Notes: generated by a model from the sequence alone, not told the origin. 64,000 nucleotides of DNA from Brevibacillus massiliensis (GCF_000311785.1 NZ_HE978542.1:1-64000); one strand, 5' to 3'. Numbered from the stretch's first letter, positions 26,599 to 35,520 are shown. Made by a program: numbers and translations.

Positions 26599-28863
26599 AT
26601 GAGAAAACTCTGGAAACAATCCTGCTTCATCTTGCTGTCAGCTTCCTTGGCGCTTCCCGCCACGACAGCCTTTGCCCAGTCTGCCTCAACCTCGGCTTCA
26701 TCAGGGGCTGCCGTTTCCGTGAACAGCGTCAAGCTGAACAAGACGCAGGCACTGGCAGCAGCCACCCGCTTTGCCCAACCGCCGGATGATTACAAACTGA
26801 CAGACACCTACCTGCGTTCCGCCGATCCCTGGCGCCCCTTCCCCGAGTGGTCCTTTCAATGGACGAAGGTAAACGACAAAGGGGAGCGGGGCAGCGGTTC
26901 GATCAGTGTCGGCGTCAATGCCGACACAGGTGAATTGACGAGCTATTATTCGTACGATGACAGCGACAATCAATCCTCCACCGGCAAACGCATCTCCCGG
27001 CAGGAGGCCCAGCAAGTGGCGGAGCGGTACCTGCAGCAGGTCGCGTCCGAGCGTGCAGGCCAGGTCAAACTGGATACTGCGGGTCCTGCACCAAAAACTC
27101 CGCTTGGCCCCAACGTCTATCACTCGTTCCATTACGTTCGGATGGTCGACGGGATCGCTGTCCTGGACAACGGCATCGACATTACGGTCAACGGTGCCGG
27201 CAAGGTGACCAATTACGGGCTGAACTGGGATGATCGGGCGCAGTTTGCCAAACCTGCCGACACGATCAGCACAGAAGCTGCGCTGGAACAGTTTACAAAA
27301 AACACCGCCGCCAAACCGATTTTCTTCATCCCGTGGGAGCGTCAGTCAGGCAAACAGACGGCCCGTCTCGCTTACCGCAACCCCTTTACCTTTTACGTGG
27401 ATGCGGAAACCGGAGAAGCGCTGAACCAAATGATGCAGCCGCTGAAACAAGCTGCTCCCCCGGAGGCGGTCAGCAAGAACCCGCTCAGTCAGCGGAACAG
27501 AGGGGGCGAGCTCAACCAGGCGGAAGCGGTCAAGATGGCTGAGTCTGTACTCGGATTGTCCGGTTACCAACTGGAGGGGGCCAATTACTCGGAGAACGAT
27601 TACCGCGGCACCCCCTTTTGGAGTCTGCAGTTTGCCAAAGGAAAGGACTCGGAGGAAAAGAAAGCCCTGTACGTGTCAATCTCGGCAACCACCGGTGACA
27701 TCATGTCCTATTCGACCGACAGTATACGGCCCCTTGAAACCAAAGAGTCAAGCAAATTGACCGTCGAGCAGGCCAAGGAAAAGGCGATGGAAACCATCCG
27801 CAAGTGGTCTCCATCCGTTGCCTCGCAGCTGTTTTATACCAAGAACGAGGATGAAAAAGGGTTCGACCCGCGCTCCGAATGGGCCTATGTCCAATTCCAA
27901 CGCCATGTCAACGGCATTCAAGCAGCGACGGGGGGCGCGTATGTCCACTTTGACGTCCGGACCGGCGAAATCAATTCCTACGACATCAACTGGGGGAACG
28001 AAACCTACCCGAGCAACCTGCCGGCTCACAAGCAGCCGGATGAAGCGGCAGAAGCGTGGTTGAAAGAAGGCCAGGTGGAACCGGTTTACATGTTCTACTC
28101 GGATGTTGATACGATCAACCGGATGAAAAAAGGCGAAGCGGTCGACCCCAACACCCCGCGCCGGGCCAAACTGGTCTACCGGGTGAATGTGACTCCATCG
28201 GAGGAATCGTACCTCTACGATGCGCAATCCGGCGAATGGGTCAGCGAACAAACCGGCAAGCCGATTGTCCTGCACAAAGAGATGCCGACTGACATCAAAG
28301 GCCACCCTGCCGAACAAGAGCTGATGCTGATGTACGAATACGACGCCATTTCCCTGATCGACGGCAAACTGATGCCAAGCAGGCCGATCAGCCGCGGCGA
28401 AATGATCGAGATGCTGATCATCAGTATGAATCAGGGTTCCTTCTACAGAGCCCAGTACGCCAACCGCAAAGCGACATTTAGCGACGTGGCCAGCGGCTCT
28501 CCCTATTTCGCATCCGTCGAGGCGGCGGTAGACAGCGGTCTGGTCGACAAGTCGCAAAAAGAACTGAAGCCGGATGAACAGATTACTCGCGGGGAACTGG
28601 CAGAGATGCTGGTGCGGGCACTGGGATACTCCAAGCTGGCAACCTATGACTCGATGTTCAAAACCGACCTGCAGGACGTGCAGGATTCCAAATACCGCGG
28701 ACCGATCGCGATCGTCACCACACTGGGGATCATGACGCCGCAGGATCAGAAGTTTAATGTCCAAGGTGTCGTCTCCCGCGCCGATGCCGCCGTTGCCTTC
28801 TCCCGCTTCCTGGAGAAGAGAAACGAACTGTCAAGTCAGAGACTTCCCTTCATCGCTTACTAA
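26599..28863 (+). CDS. secreted YcdB/YcdC-domain protein with SLH anchor domains
   Basis: A 754-aa exported protein with signal peptide (LLSASLALPATTAFAQS). Repeated PepSY/YcdB-type units follow (WSFQWTKVND, GVNADTGELTSYY and YVSISATTGDIMSYS with similar spacing) over residues 40-560. S-layer homology domains occupy about 600-750 (ISRGEMIEMLI, FSDVASGSPYFASVEAAVDSG, ITRGELAEMLVRAL, VSRADAAVAFSRFL). The SLH part should bind pyruvylated secondary wall polymer and hold the protein at the surface. ATG at 26599 with AGGGAGGG upstream. The role of YcdB repeats is not established; PepSY domains often inhibit proteases. Confidence 0.88.
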   Translation: MRKLWKQSCFILLSASLALPATTAFAQSASTSASSGAAVSVNSVKLNKTQALAAATRFAQPPDDYKLTDTYLRSADPWRPFPEWSFQWTKVNDKGERGSGSISVGVNADTGELTSYYSYDDSDNQSSTGKRISRQEAQQVAERYLQQVASERAGQVKLDTAGPAPKTPLGPNVYHSFHYVRMVDGIAVLDNGIDITVNGAGKVTNYGLNWDDRAQFAKPADTISTEAALEQFTKNTAAKPIFFIPWERQSGKQTARLAYRNPFTFYVDAETGEALNQMMQPLKQAAPPEAVSKNPLSQRNRGGELNQAEAVKMAESVLGLSGYQLEGANYSENDYRGTPFWSLQFAKGKDSEEKKALYVSISATTGDIMSYSTDSIRPLETKESSKLTVEQAKEKAMETIRKWSPSVASQLFYTKNEDEKGFDPRSEWAYVQFQRHVNGIQAATGGAYVHFDVRTGEINSYDINWGNETYPSNLPAHKQPDEAAEAWLKEGQVEPVYMFYSDVDTINRMKKGEAVDPNTPRRAKLVYRVNVTPSEESYLYDAQSGEWVSEQTGKPIVLHKEMPTDIKGHPAEQELMLMYEYDAISLIDGKLMPSRPISRGEMIEMLIISMNQGSFYRAQYANRKATFSDVASGSPYFASVEAAVDSGLVDKSQKELKPDEQITRGELAEMLVRALGYSKLATYDSMFKTDLQDVQDSKYRGPIAIVTTLGIMTPQDQKFNVQGVVSRADAAVAFSRFLEKRNELSSQRLPFIAY

Positions 28864-28883
28864 GGGTGTCCACTAATTTCTCC

Positions 28884-28911
28884 TTGACTTTCCGGGGGGC
28901 AAGCGTATACT
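28884..28911 (+). promoter_or_regulatory. sigma-A promoter of rpsD
   Basis: TTGACT at 28884-28889 and TATACT at 28906-28911 are separated by 16 bases. They precede a leader of about 195 bases before rpsD. Confidence 0.8.
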
Positions 28912-28917
28912 ATTGAT

Positions 28918-29113
28918 TGTATGTGTCAGGGTAGCATTGATTGTAGGTAAAAACGGGAGGAACCCTCTTAGTTTCATCCCTTTAGGCAGCGGCTGACTTC
29001 CCTAAATGGAGCACGATGCGGAAACGCTACCGTCCGACGTTCGTGTAGTTAAAGATGGAACTAACCTTCTGGAAGTAAACACCTACGAATCCACATTAAA
29101 GGAGAATGAATTC
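28918..29113 (+). ncRNA. rpsD (S4) autoregulatory mRNA leader
   Basis: The region between the promoter and the rpsD ribosome site has complementary segments GGTAGC (about 28929) and GCTACC (about 29023). Shorter hairpins such as GTAGTT with AACTA lie around 29045-29065. B. subtilis rpsD is known to be repressed by its product S4 through such a leader. The structure here is judged by eye; boundaries are approximate. Confidence 0.5.
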
Positions 29114-29710
29114 ATGGCTCGTTACACAGGACCTCGCCACAAGTTGGCTCGTCGCCTGGGAATCTCCCTCGACGGAACCGGAAAAGACATTAAGCGCAAC
29201 TTCCCGCCCGGACAACACGGCCACAGCCGCCGCAAGTTGAGCGAATACGGGATCCAGCTGCAAGAAAAGCAAAAACTGCGCCATATGTTTGGCATCAACG
29301 AAAAACAATTCCGCCGCACCTTCGAGCAGGCTTCCAAAATGCCTGGCGTCGTCGGCGAAAACTTCATGAAATTGCTCGAGTCCCGCCTGGACAACGTCGT
29401 ATACCGCATGGGCTTCGCCCCTACCCGTCCGGCAGCTCGCCAATTGGTGAACCACGGTCACTTCCTGGTGAACGGCAAGAAGGTAGACATCCCTTCCTAC
29501 CGCGTACAACCGGGTGATGTCATCAGCCTGCGCGAGAAATCCCGCAACCTGGCTATTGTAAAAGAATCTGTGGAAAACCGCAATTTCCTGCCGAATTACA
29601 TCACCTTCAACGACAATGCAATGGAGGGTACTTTCACCCGCATGCCTTCTCGTGAAGAGATGCCGGCAGAAATCAATGAAACGCTGATCGTCGAGTTTTA
29701 CAGCCGTTAA
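29114..29710 (+). CDS. rpsD: 30S ribosomal protein S4
   Basis: A 198-aa S4 with the N-terminal [18 protein letters not shown], the central [14 protein letters not shown] and the S4 RNA-binding domain [21 protein letters not shown]4 nucleates 30S assembly on 16S rRNA. The true start is the ATG at 29114 with AAAGGAG nine bases upstream; the open frame extends back through the leader without being coding. As in other Bacillales, rpsD is a single gene outside the main ribosomal clusters, near tyrS. Confidence 0.98.
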   Translation: MARYTGPRHKLARRLGISLDGTGKDIKRNFPPGQHGHSRRKLSEYGIQLQEKQKLRHMFGINEKQFRRTFEQASKMPGVVGENFMKLLESRLDNVVYRMGFAPTRPAARQLVNHGHFLVNGKKVDIPSYRVQPGDVISLREKSRNLAIVKESVENRNFLPNYITFNDNAMEGTFTRMPSREEMPAEINETLIVEFYSR

Positions 29711-29730
29711 TGGCCGTATACAACAACACG

Positions 29731-29775
29731 AAAGTCCTCAGAATTGCCCGCAGGCGATTCTGAGGACTTTCTTTT
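29731..29775. terminator. bidirectional terminator after rpsD
   Basis: An 18-bp stem with one wobble pair (29731-29748 with 29753-29770), tetraloop CGCA, followed by CTTTTT. It also lies at the end of the convergent ykoFEDC operon. Confidence 0.95.
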
Positions 29776-30560
29776 TACAACTCCCCGCTGTACCAAGACA
29801 ATTGGCCTAATCTTCCCGAGATATAAAAACTGACCAGTACGAAGGCGACGACCGCCGCGAGAAACAGCCAGTCTTTTGCCGTTACAGACAGGCGCAGGTA
29901 AAACGTCCGCTGCCTGCTGCCGGTAAATCCCTTGGACTCCATCGCCATCGCCGTCCGTTCTGCCTTGCGGATCGCGCTCGCCAGCAGGGGGATCGCATAA
30001 CGGCCAAGCTGTTTCACCTGATCGGCCCAGCCGCCTGTTACCCCCATTCTGCGGATCCGATGAGCCGTACGGATCACGGCAAGTTCCTCCTTCAGCAATG
30101 GCAAAAAACGGTACCCTGCCAAAATTCCGTATGCGATTTTCGGAGAGAAGCGGCATTGCTGCATCAGGCTGAACATAAAGTGACTGGGGCTTGTCGTCAG
30201 TACGAACAGCAGAGACAGCGCCGCAAACGACATCACTCTCAGCCCCAGGGAAATCCCCCGGGACACTCCGGCAGCAGTCACCTGCAGCGGTCCAAAGCTC
30301 CACAGGATCTGGGCATGTGCACCGGACGGGACGCGCCCGAACAGCATCGCCGACCAGACGTAGCCGATGGCGATGAGCAGAAACGGGCTGAGGCAGAGCA
30401 GCCACTTTTTGACCGAAACGCCTCCGAAGCGGCATGCGGCTGCACTGCTTCCCAGCAAGACCAACAGCGGCGTGACCGGATCAAAGGCGAACGCCAGCAG
30501 GATAATGGCGATGACGACTGCACCCGCTTTGACGCTCGGGTTAATCTCCTGCAGCCGCAT
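29775..30560 (-). CDS. ykoC: ECF transporter T component (YkoC-like)
   Basis: A 261-aa membrane protein of the EcfT/CbiQ family with about five hydrophobic helices. The coupling motif is in the C-terminal half (GVTGGWADQVKQLGRYAIPLLASAIRKAERTAMAMESKGF, of which AIRKAERTAMAMESKGF is the hallmark A-R-G-type helix). It joins the ATPases to the substrate-binding S component. ATG at 30560 with AAGGAGGG upstream; it overlaps the end of the ATPase gene by 20 bases. Last gene of the TPP-regulated operon. Confidence 0.9.
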   Translation of the reverse strand: MRLQEINPSVKAGAVVIAIILLAFAFDPVTPLLVLLGSSAAACRFGGVSVKKWLLCLSPFLLIAIGYVWSAMLFGRVPSGAHAQILWSFGPLQVTAAGVSRGISLGLRVMSFAALSLLFVLTTSPSHFMFSLMQQCRFSPKIAYGILAGYRFLPLLKEELAVIRTAHRIRRMGVTGGWADQVKQLGRYAIPLLASAIRKAERTAMAMESKGFTGSRQRTFYLRLSVTAKDWLFLAAVVAFVLVSFYISGRLGQLSWYSGEL

Positions 30561-32268
30561 GGCATTCCCTCCTTGAACCCGCATCAGCCGCAGCCTGGAA
30601 CTGCTTGCGCAGCGACCAGCGAAACGGCGGGAGCAGCTGTGCCGCCTTCCAGGGCTCATCCTGCCGCGACCAAAGCTCGTTCGGCGGCCCGTCGAAGGCG
30701 ATCCGGCCCTCATCCAAAAGAACAATCCGGTCGGCGTAGCGATCCGCCAGATTCATGTCGTGCGTAATCATGCAGACGCTGCCGCCTTGGCCCGTCACCT
30801 CTTGCAGCAGCGACATCAACATTTCGGTCGAGTGCGCATCCTGGCCGGCCGTCGGCTCATCGAGGATCAACAAATCCTGGTGGTTCGCAAGCATCGCAGC
30901 GATGCTCAGTCTGCGCTTTTGACCGAAGCTCAATGCGAATGGATGGGCCTTGGCCACCCCCGTCAAGCGGCAGCACTCCAGCAGTTCGGCTACTCTGTGG
31001 TCAATCTGCTCCGGCGTCCACTGCAGCAGCCGCAGGGAAAAGGCAATCTCTTCGTAGACGCTGTCAGTCACAAACTGGTGTTCGGGATTTTGAAACACAT
31101 AGCCGATCCGCCGCCGCAGCGCAGATTCATTCCAGCTCTCCAACTCCTTCCCCGCAAAACAGATGCGCCCTTTCTGCAGCGGCAAAACGTTGGCCAACAG
31201 CCCAGCCAATGTCGTCTTGCCCGCCCCGTTGCGCCCGGCCAGCATCACCCACTCCCCGGAATACAGGCAAAGGTCCACCGATTCCAGCACCTGGACGCCG
31301 CCTCTGGCATACGCGAGCCGCTCCGCCGCAAGAAGCGGCGGACCTGCAGGCTTCATCCCGCCGCGGGAACGCTTGTGTTCCGCTCTCCAGTCTGCTTCTT
31401 GCTGATCCAATAACGCTTCCGCCATGGCGGGATGCCCCACCCCAGAGACCAGCTCGCCCTCTGTAATCGGCGGCAGAGATCCCCGGTAAATCCCTCTCGC
31501 CATCCATTCCCGCCCCAGCTTGTACGCCTCCGGCAAGCAGACTCCCTCTGCATCAGGGCGCTCTTGCAAAAAAGCGAAAGCAGAGCGCGGATCGCCTTCG
31601 AACACCAGTGAACCGCTTCGGTCAAGCAGCGCACAGCGGTTCGCCGCATCCATCCATTCGTCCAACCGGTGTTCGATAATGATGACAGTCAGTTTTTCCT
31701 CATGATGGAGTCGCTTTACCAGCCGGACAAACTCCCGTGCCGAGTGGGGGTCCAGACTGGCCGTCGGCTCATCGAGAATGAGAATACGCGGCTTCATCGC
31801 GATGACACAAGCGAGCGCCAGTTTTTGCTTCATCCCGCCAGACAGGGAATGGATCGGGGCGCGACGGTAAGGCGTCAAGCCGAACAAATCCAGTGTCTCC
31901 CCCGCGACCTTCTCGATGGCCTCCGGCGGCATCCCGAGGTTTTCCAGACCAAAGACAATTTCTTCCTCGACGCTGATCATGCAGAATTGACTCTCCGGAT
32001 CCTGGAACACGACGCCGATCTCCCGGCAAACTTCTCCGAGGCGATACTCGCTCAGGCTTCGCCCCGACAGCGTGATGCTCCCGGCCAGAACGCCGTCTAC
32101 CGCCTCGGGATACAGCCCGTTCAGGCAGAGGGCAAGCGTGCTTTTGCCCGAACCGCTCGGTCCGAGCAAAAGCAGCACGTCTCCCGGCTGAATGTCCAGA
32201 TTGACCCCGTGCAGTACAGGAGCCTCCCCTTCGGCGAAGCGAAAGGTCAAATCGCGAACGCCGATCAT
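30541..32268 (-). CDS. ykoD: ECF transporter double ATPase (YkoD-like)
   Basis: A 575-aa fusion of two ABC ATPases. First domain: Walker A GPSGSGKST, signature LSGGMKQKLALA, Walker B LILDEPTASLD. Second domain: Walker A GRNGAGKTT, signature-like LSFGQKRRLSIA, Walker B LLILDEPTAGQD. Note the signature LSFGQ in the second half. ATP hydrolysis drives uptake through EcfT and the S component YkoE. The start is the ATG at 32268, which overlaps the ykoE stop (ATGA). Confidence 0.95.
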   Translation of the reverse strand: MIGVRDLTFRFAEGEAPVLHGVNLDIQPGDVLLLLGPSGSGKSTLALCLNGLYPEAVDGVLAGSITLSGRSLSEYRLGEVCREIGVVFQDPESQFCMISVEEEIVFGLENLGMPPEAIEKVAGETLDLFGLTPYRRAPIHSLSGGMKQKLALACVIAMKPRILILDEPTASLDPHSAREFVRLVKRLHHEEKLTVIIIEHRLDEWMDAANRCALLDRSGSLVFEGDPRSAFAFLQERPDAEGVCLPEAYKLGREWMARGIYRGSLPPITEGELVSGVGHPAMAEALLDQQEADWRAEHKRSRGGMKPAGPPLLAAERLAYARGGVQVLESVDLCLYSGEWVMLAGRNGAGKTTLAGLLANVLPLQKGRICFAGKELESWNESALRRRIGYVFQNPEHQFVTDSVYEEIAFSLRLLQWTPEQIDHRVAELLECCRLTGVAKAHPFALSFGQKRRLSIAAMLANHQDLLILDEPTAGQDAHSTEMLMSLLQEVTGQGGSVCMITHDMNLADRYADRIVLLDEGRIAFDGPPNELWSRQDEPWKAAQLLPPFRWSLRKQFQAAADAGSRRECHAAAGD

Positions 32269-32864
32269 GCCAGGCTCTCTCCCCGCCCTGCCCGTCCTTG
32301 GTTCCGCTCGGCCGAAGCGATAGCGAAGCCGCGCAGCGCCCCGGTCTTGAGCAGGGCATCGCAGATCCACTTGCCCAGCAGGCCGGCCAGCAAGGCACCG
32401 CTAATCAAGCGAACGGCAAACATGGCTGCAACATAGCCGGGGGCGAGGGCGGCAAAGCCGGAAATGAAGTATCCCCAGATAAAACTGGTCACGGCAGACC
32501 CCATACCGGCCGCCATCAGAACCGGCGTGCCAAATCGCTTGTAACGGACAGCGGCAAATACCAGTTCGGCACCAACTCCCTGGATGAAGCCGGACAGGAT
32601 CAGACGCGGTCCAACGGCGTTGCCGATCAATAGTTCCACGATGGAGGCGACCACTTCCGCCAGCAACGCCGCTCCCGGCTTGCGAATGACGTTGGCCGCG
32701 ATCACCGACACGATAAACCAGATGCCGAAGATCACCTCATACCCCATCGGCCCCATGAAGCCGGTCAAAACATTGCCGAGCTGCAAAAACAAAAGATAGA
32801 TGACGGCGAATACCACCGACAGGACGGACATCATCACGATCTCTTTCAGCTTCCAACGGCTCAT
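32265..32864 (-). CDS. ykoE: ECF transporter S component YkoE (HMP/thiamine precursor)
   Basis: A 199-aa membrane protein with six hydrophobic helices, starting MSRWKLKEIVMMSVLSVVFA, of the YkoE family. With YkoC and YkoD it forms the energy-coupling transporter for hydroxymethylpyrimidine or related thiamine precursors. ATG at 32864 with AGGAGGCGAAGTAGG directly upstream; only one base separates it from the ykoF stop. The TPP riboswitch at the head of the operon supports the substrate. Confidence 0.93.
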   Translation of the reverse strand: MSRWKLKEIVMMSVLSVVFAVIYLLFLQLGNVLTGFMGPMGYEVIFGIWFIVSVIAANVIRKPGAALLAEVVASIVELLIGNAVGPRLILSGFIQGVGAELVFAAVRYKRFGTPVLMAAGMGSAVTSFIWGYFISGFAALAPGYVAAMFAVRLISGALLAGLLGKWICDALLKTGALRGFAIASAERNQGRAGRGESLA

Positions 32865-32865
32865 C

Positions 32866-33474
32866 CTACTTCGCCTCCTGGTTTTGGCGCGAAGGGCTGT
32901 TTGCAGACACCGCCGCCGTCATCACCACATGGGAAGCGCCGCTCTCTTGCGCCCGGGCAAAGGATTCCTCCAGGCTTTTGAACACGTGCCGGGCATCGCC
33001 GTCCAGACGGGTTGCGTAGTGAATCCCCTTGGTATAGGTGCCGAGTTCTTTGCAGTGCTCTACCTGATCGTAGATGACCGACATGTAGTCAGCCGTACCG
33101 AGCGGATACAGGGCGAACTGCGCGGCAGCCGGGACTGAGCGATCCGCCAACTTTGGTTCGTTCAGCCTGACGTCATCCACCTCCAGATATGCGTCTTGCT
33201 GCGAATCCCCAGGGCAGCCAACCGAAAACGTTCCGTTCCATACCACGTGAATCCCTCTGTCGGCAGCCAGGACAAACATCGCCTTGGCCACGTCAAACAC
33301 GTGTTCAGCCCGGCCGCGGATGCAGGTGCTGACATCGTCTGTCATCATCCACACTTTTGACGTGTCCACCTCCTGCAGCGTATCCAGGATTACCTCTACG
33401 AAATGATCGCACATCGGATACAGGGAAAACCTGCATCCGACAATCCTGCTTGTTCCACAACATTCTGCAGCCAT
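32866..33474 (-). CDS. ykoF: thiamine/HMP-binding protein YkoF
   Basis: A 202-aa protein with two repeated ferredoxin-like halves (GCRFSLYPMCDHFVEVILD near residue 13; AQFALYPLGTADYMSVIYDQVE near 118). This is the duplicated fold of YkoF, which binds thiamine and pyrimidine precursors. It is the first gene of ykoFEDC. ATG at 33474, GAGGAG nine bases upstream, downstream of a TPP riboswitch and terminator. Confidence 0.93.
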   Translation of the reverse strand: MAAECCGTSRIVGCRFSLYPMCDHFVEVILDTLQEVDTSKVWMMTDDVSTCIRGRAEHVFDVAKAMFVLAADRGIHVVWNGTFSVGCPGDSQQDAYLEVDDVRLNEPKLADRSVPAAAQFALYPLGTADYMSVIYDQVEHCKELGTYTKGIHYATRLDGDARHVFKSLEESFARAQESGASHVVMTAAVSANSPSRQNQEAK

Positions 33475-33512
33475 ACCTCACGTCTCCTCGCCAAATTTTT
33501 TTATTTGGCAAT

Positions 33513-33539
33513 AAAAAAACTGCACCCGGGTAGGTGCAG
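33513..33539 (-). terminator. riboswitch-controlled terminator of ykoFEDC
   Basis: On the minus strand, a CTGCACC/GGTGCAG stem (33520-33526 with 33533-33539) is followed by seven T (33513-33519). It lies between the TPP aptamer and ykoF. Confidence 0.93.
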
Positions 33540-33587
33540 CCGATCAGGCGAGGTTGCTTGCAAATGCCAACCTTTTTGACAGATGAC

Positions 33588-33676
33588 TACACTTCCCCAC
33601 GCTAGTATTATCTAGATCGGGTAGTAAGGGATCGGAACAAAGCGTTCCATCTCAGCCCGCAAGAGCACCCCTAGTG
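33588..33676 (-). ncRNA. TPP riboswitch (THI element)
   Basis: The minus strand reads AGGGGTGC, then GGGCTGAGATGG, a variable arm, ACCCGATCTAGATAATACTAGCG and GGGGAA; this is the conserved order of the thiamine pyrophosphate aptamer. The closing P1 stem is ACACT/AGTGT (33671-33676 side with 33588-33594 side). Bound TPP should favour the terminator at 33513-33539 and shut off the transporter operon. Confidence 0.96.
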
Positions 33677-33725
33677 TATTTCACGTATGCAGTTTTTTTA
33701 TTGCTACCGTAGACTTTAACAAACC

Positions 33726-33731
33726 TGTCAA
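33726..33731 (-). promoter_or_regulatory. probable -35 element of the ykoFEDC promoter
   Basis: The minus strand has a perfect TTGACA here. At about 17 bases spacing the -10 would fall at 33703-33708 (GGTAGC, poor), so transcription should begin near 33696, within the outer inverted-repeat arm. The -10 is not convincing. Confidence 0.45.
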
Positions 33732-33760
33732 AGAAGTTCAAGAGGGTACGGCCGCGGTTT

Positions 33761-35023
33761 TTACGCCAGCGTGATCCGGACGAACTTGCGCTTGCCGACC
33801 TGAACCACCATGCCTTCCGCAAGCTCGATCAGCGCATCGATATCCGTCACTTTCTGTTCGTTCACCTTTACCGCCCCCTGTTGGACGCTGCGGCGCGCCT
33901 CGCCTTTGCTGGCGGCCAGCTTGACGTCGAAGAGCAGATTGACGATACCCACCTTGCCGTCCGCATATTGCGCGGGGTCGACTGTGACCTCCGGGATGTC
34001 GGTCGGCAGAGCGCCTTGCTGGAATACCGTCTTGAAGTGATTTTCCGCTTCTTCTGCGGCCTGCTCGCCGTGGAACATGCGGACAAAAGTCCGGGCCAGC
34101 CGCATCTTGGCATCGCGCGGATGCAGGGTGCCGTCCGCCAGAGCGCTGCGAATCGCTTCCACTTCCTCCATCGGAATATCGGTCGCCAGTTCGTAGTACT
34201 TCACCATCAGCTCATCCGGTACGGACATGGTCTTCCCGTAGATTTCGTTGGCCGGCTCGCTGATTCCGATGTAGTTGCCGAGACTCTTGGACATCTTTTG
34301 CACCCCGTCCAGGCCTTCGAGAATCGGCATCGTCAGGATCACCTGCTGTTCCTGTCCAAATTCTTTTTGCAGGTGGCGGCCCATCAACAGGTTGAACTTC
34401 TGGTCCGTTCCTCCCAGCTCCACGTCGCTCTTCAGCGCGATGGAATCATATCCCTGCATCAGCGGGTAGAAAAACTCGTGGATGGAGATCGGCTGCCCGC
34501 TTTGGTAGCGTTTCTCAAAGTCGTCACGCTCCAGCATGCGGGCGACCGTCGTCTTCGCCGCCAGTTCGACGACATCGGCAAAGGTAAGCGGCGACAGCCA
34601 GGTGGAGTTGTAGTTTACCTCCATTTTGCTCGCATCCAGCACTTTGCCGAACTGCTCCACGTAGGAAGCGGCGTTGGCCTTCACCTGTTCCTCCGTCAAC
34701 TGTTTGCGGGTCTCCGACTTGCCTGTCGGATCGCCGATGCGGCCGGTAAAATCGCCGATCACCAACTGCACGGTATGGCCCAGCTCCTGGAACTGGCGCA
34801 GTTTTTGCAGGACCACGGTGTGGCCGATGTGGATGTCAGGCGCAGAAGGGTCAAGCCCCAATTTGACCCGCAGCGGTTCGCCGGTCGTGACAAAGCGCTC
34901 CAGCTTCTTTCGCAAATCCTCTTCCGGGATAATCTCTGCAACCCCGCGGCGAATCACCTCAAGCTGCCGCTCCACCTCCCGGCGTTGTTCCTCCGTCAAT
35001 TTCACTTGCTCGTTGTTTGCCAT
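33761..35023 (-). CDS. tyrS: tyrosyl-tRNA synthetase
   Basis: A 420-aa class I synthetase that charges tRNA-Tyr. It has HIGHT near residue 66 ([15 protein letters not shown]), the KMSKS loop in [12 protein letters not shown], and a C-terminal S4-type RNA-binding domain ([20 protein letters not shown]). The sequence is of the HIGH-containing branch represented by B. subtilis TyrZ. The ATG at 35023 is the best start (MANNEQVKL) with CAGGGAG upstream; the frame is open through part of the T-box leader. A Tyr-specific T-box precedes it. Confidence 0.97.
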   Translation of the reverse strand: MANNEQVKLTEEQRREVERQLEVIRRGVAEIIPEEDLRKKLERFVTTGEPLRVKLGLDPSAPDIHIGHTVVLQKLRQFQELGHTVQLVIGDFTGRIGDPTGKSETRKQLTEEQVKANAASYVEQFGKVLDASKMEVNYNSTWLSPLTFADVVELAAKTTVARMLERDDFEKRYQSGQPISIHEFFYPLMQGYDSIALKSDVELGGTDQKFNLLMGRHLQKEFGQEQQVILTMPILEGLDGVQKMSKSLGNYIGISEPANEIYGKTMSVPDELMVKYYELATDIPMEEVEAIRSALADGTLHPRDAKMRLARTFVRMFHGEQAAEEAENHFKTVFQQGALPTDIPEVTVDPAQYADGKVGIVNLLFDVKLAASKGEARRSVQQGAVKVNEQKVTDIDALIELAEGMVVQVGKRKFVRITLA

Positions 35024-35066
35024 CTTCTTTTCGCTCCCTGCTAGCAGAATCATTTGTTTAAAACAC

Positions 35067-35093
35067 AAAAAAACCCGCCCCCATAGGGACGAG
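35067..35093 (-). terminator. T-box terminator upstream of tyrS
   Basis: An 8-bp GC-rich stem (35074-35081 side with 35086-35093, including wobble pairs) followed by seven T on the minus strand, next to the T-box sequence. Confidence 0.88.
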
Positions 35094-35318
35094 ATTGGAC
35101 TCGCGGTACCACCCTAATTGGAAATCGGTTCGCTTGCCTATGCCGACTTCCCGCTTAAACAGAATAACGGTCTGCTTCCGTCCGGCGCCTGCCGAACCGC
35201 TCCCGGCGTGTACTTCGCCAAAGGAACGATGCTGGTTCGCACCTGCCACCAGCTCTCTTGGATCGTCAGCCCTCTCGCTACTGTCGCCGTTCAACGCGTC
35301 TGTGGTTGATGAAGTTAC
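35067..35318 (-). ncRNA. T-box leader, tyrosine specific
   Basis: The minus strand contains the invariant T-box AGGGTGGTACCGCG (35102-35115). Upstream lie AGTAGCGAGAG (about 35273-35283) and the specifier region GAAGTACACG, whose TAC at 35210-35212 is a tyrosine codon. Uncharged tRNA-Tyr would stabilise the antiterminator and allow tyrS transcription. Confidence 0.96.
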
Positions 35319-35323
35319 CTACG

Positions 35324-35352
35324 ATCTTACCACCGACAATTTGCAGTGTCAA
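35324..35352 (-). promoter_or_regulatory. sigma-A promoter of tyrS
   Basis: The minus strand has TTGACA (35347-35352), 17 bases, then TAAGAT (35324-35329), just upstream of the T-box. Confidence 0.88.
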
Positions 35353-35388
35353 CAAGCCCGGCATTGTTCCGAGAACGGATATGGACCG

Positions 35389-35422
35389 CCTTCAGCCAAA
35401 TTCAGCCTTCAGCCAAATTCAA
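35389..35422 (+). repeat. 17-bp tandem repeat
   Basis: CCTTCAGCCAAATTCAG at 35389-35405 is followed at once by a copy differing only in its last base (35406-35422). It lies between the divergent tyrS and PBP promoters. Confidence 0.85.
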
Positions 35423-35459
35423 CTTTTTCGAATGTACAAAAAACCATCCGAATACGGTA

Positions 35460-35488
35460 TTTTGGCGACTGCCAGTGTATGGTATAAT
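35460..35488 (+). promoter_or_regulatory. promoter of the penicillin-binding protein gene
   Basis: A perfect TATAAT at 35483-35488 with TTTTGG (35460-35465) 17 bases upstream, about 33 bases before the ATG. Confidence 0.65.
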
Positions 35489-35520
35489 TCTTGTGATTGT
35501 CTAGGAGGGGACGTACATAT

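Larger units (their letters stand above)
33508..33704. repeat. 17-bp perfect inverted repeat bracketing the TPP riboswitch
   Basis: GCAATAAAAAAACTGCA at 33508-33524 and its exact reverse complement TGCAGTTTTTTTATTGC at 33688-33704 enclose the aptamer. The inner copy includes the T-run and 3' arm of the terminator, so the 5' copy in the transcript could pair with it. Confidence 0.9.

Noticed and set aside
27748-28764. Long minus-strand ORF (338 codons) inside the YcdB/SLH gene
   Set aside because: It is antisense to a clear secreted protein, lacks a ribosome site, and its composition is that of reverse-read codons.
28939-29113. N-terminal extension of rpsD from 29006
   Set aside because: The frame is open by chance through the leader; the ATG at 29114 has the ribosome site and matches the S4 N-terminus.
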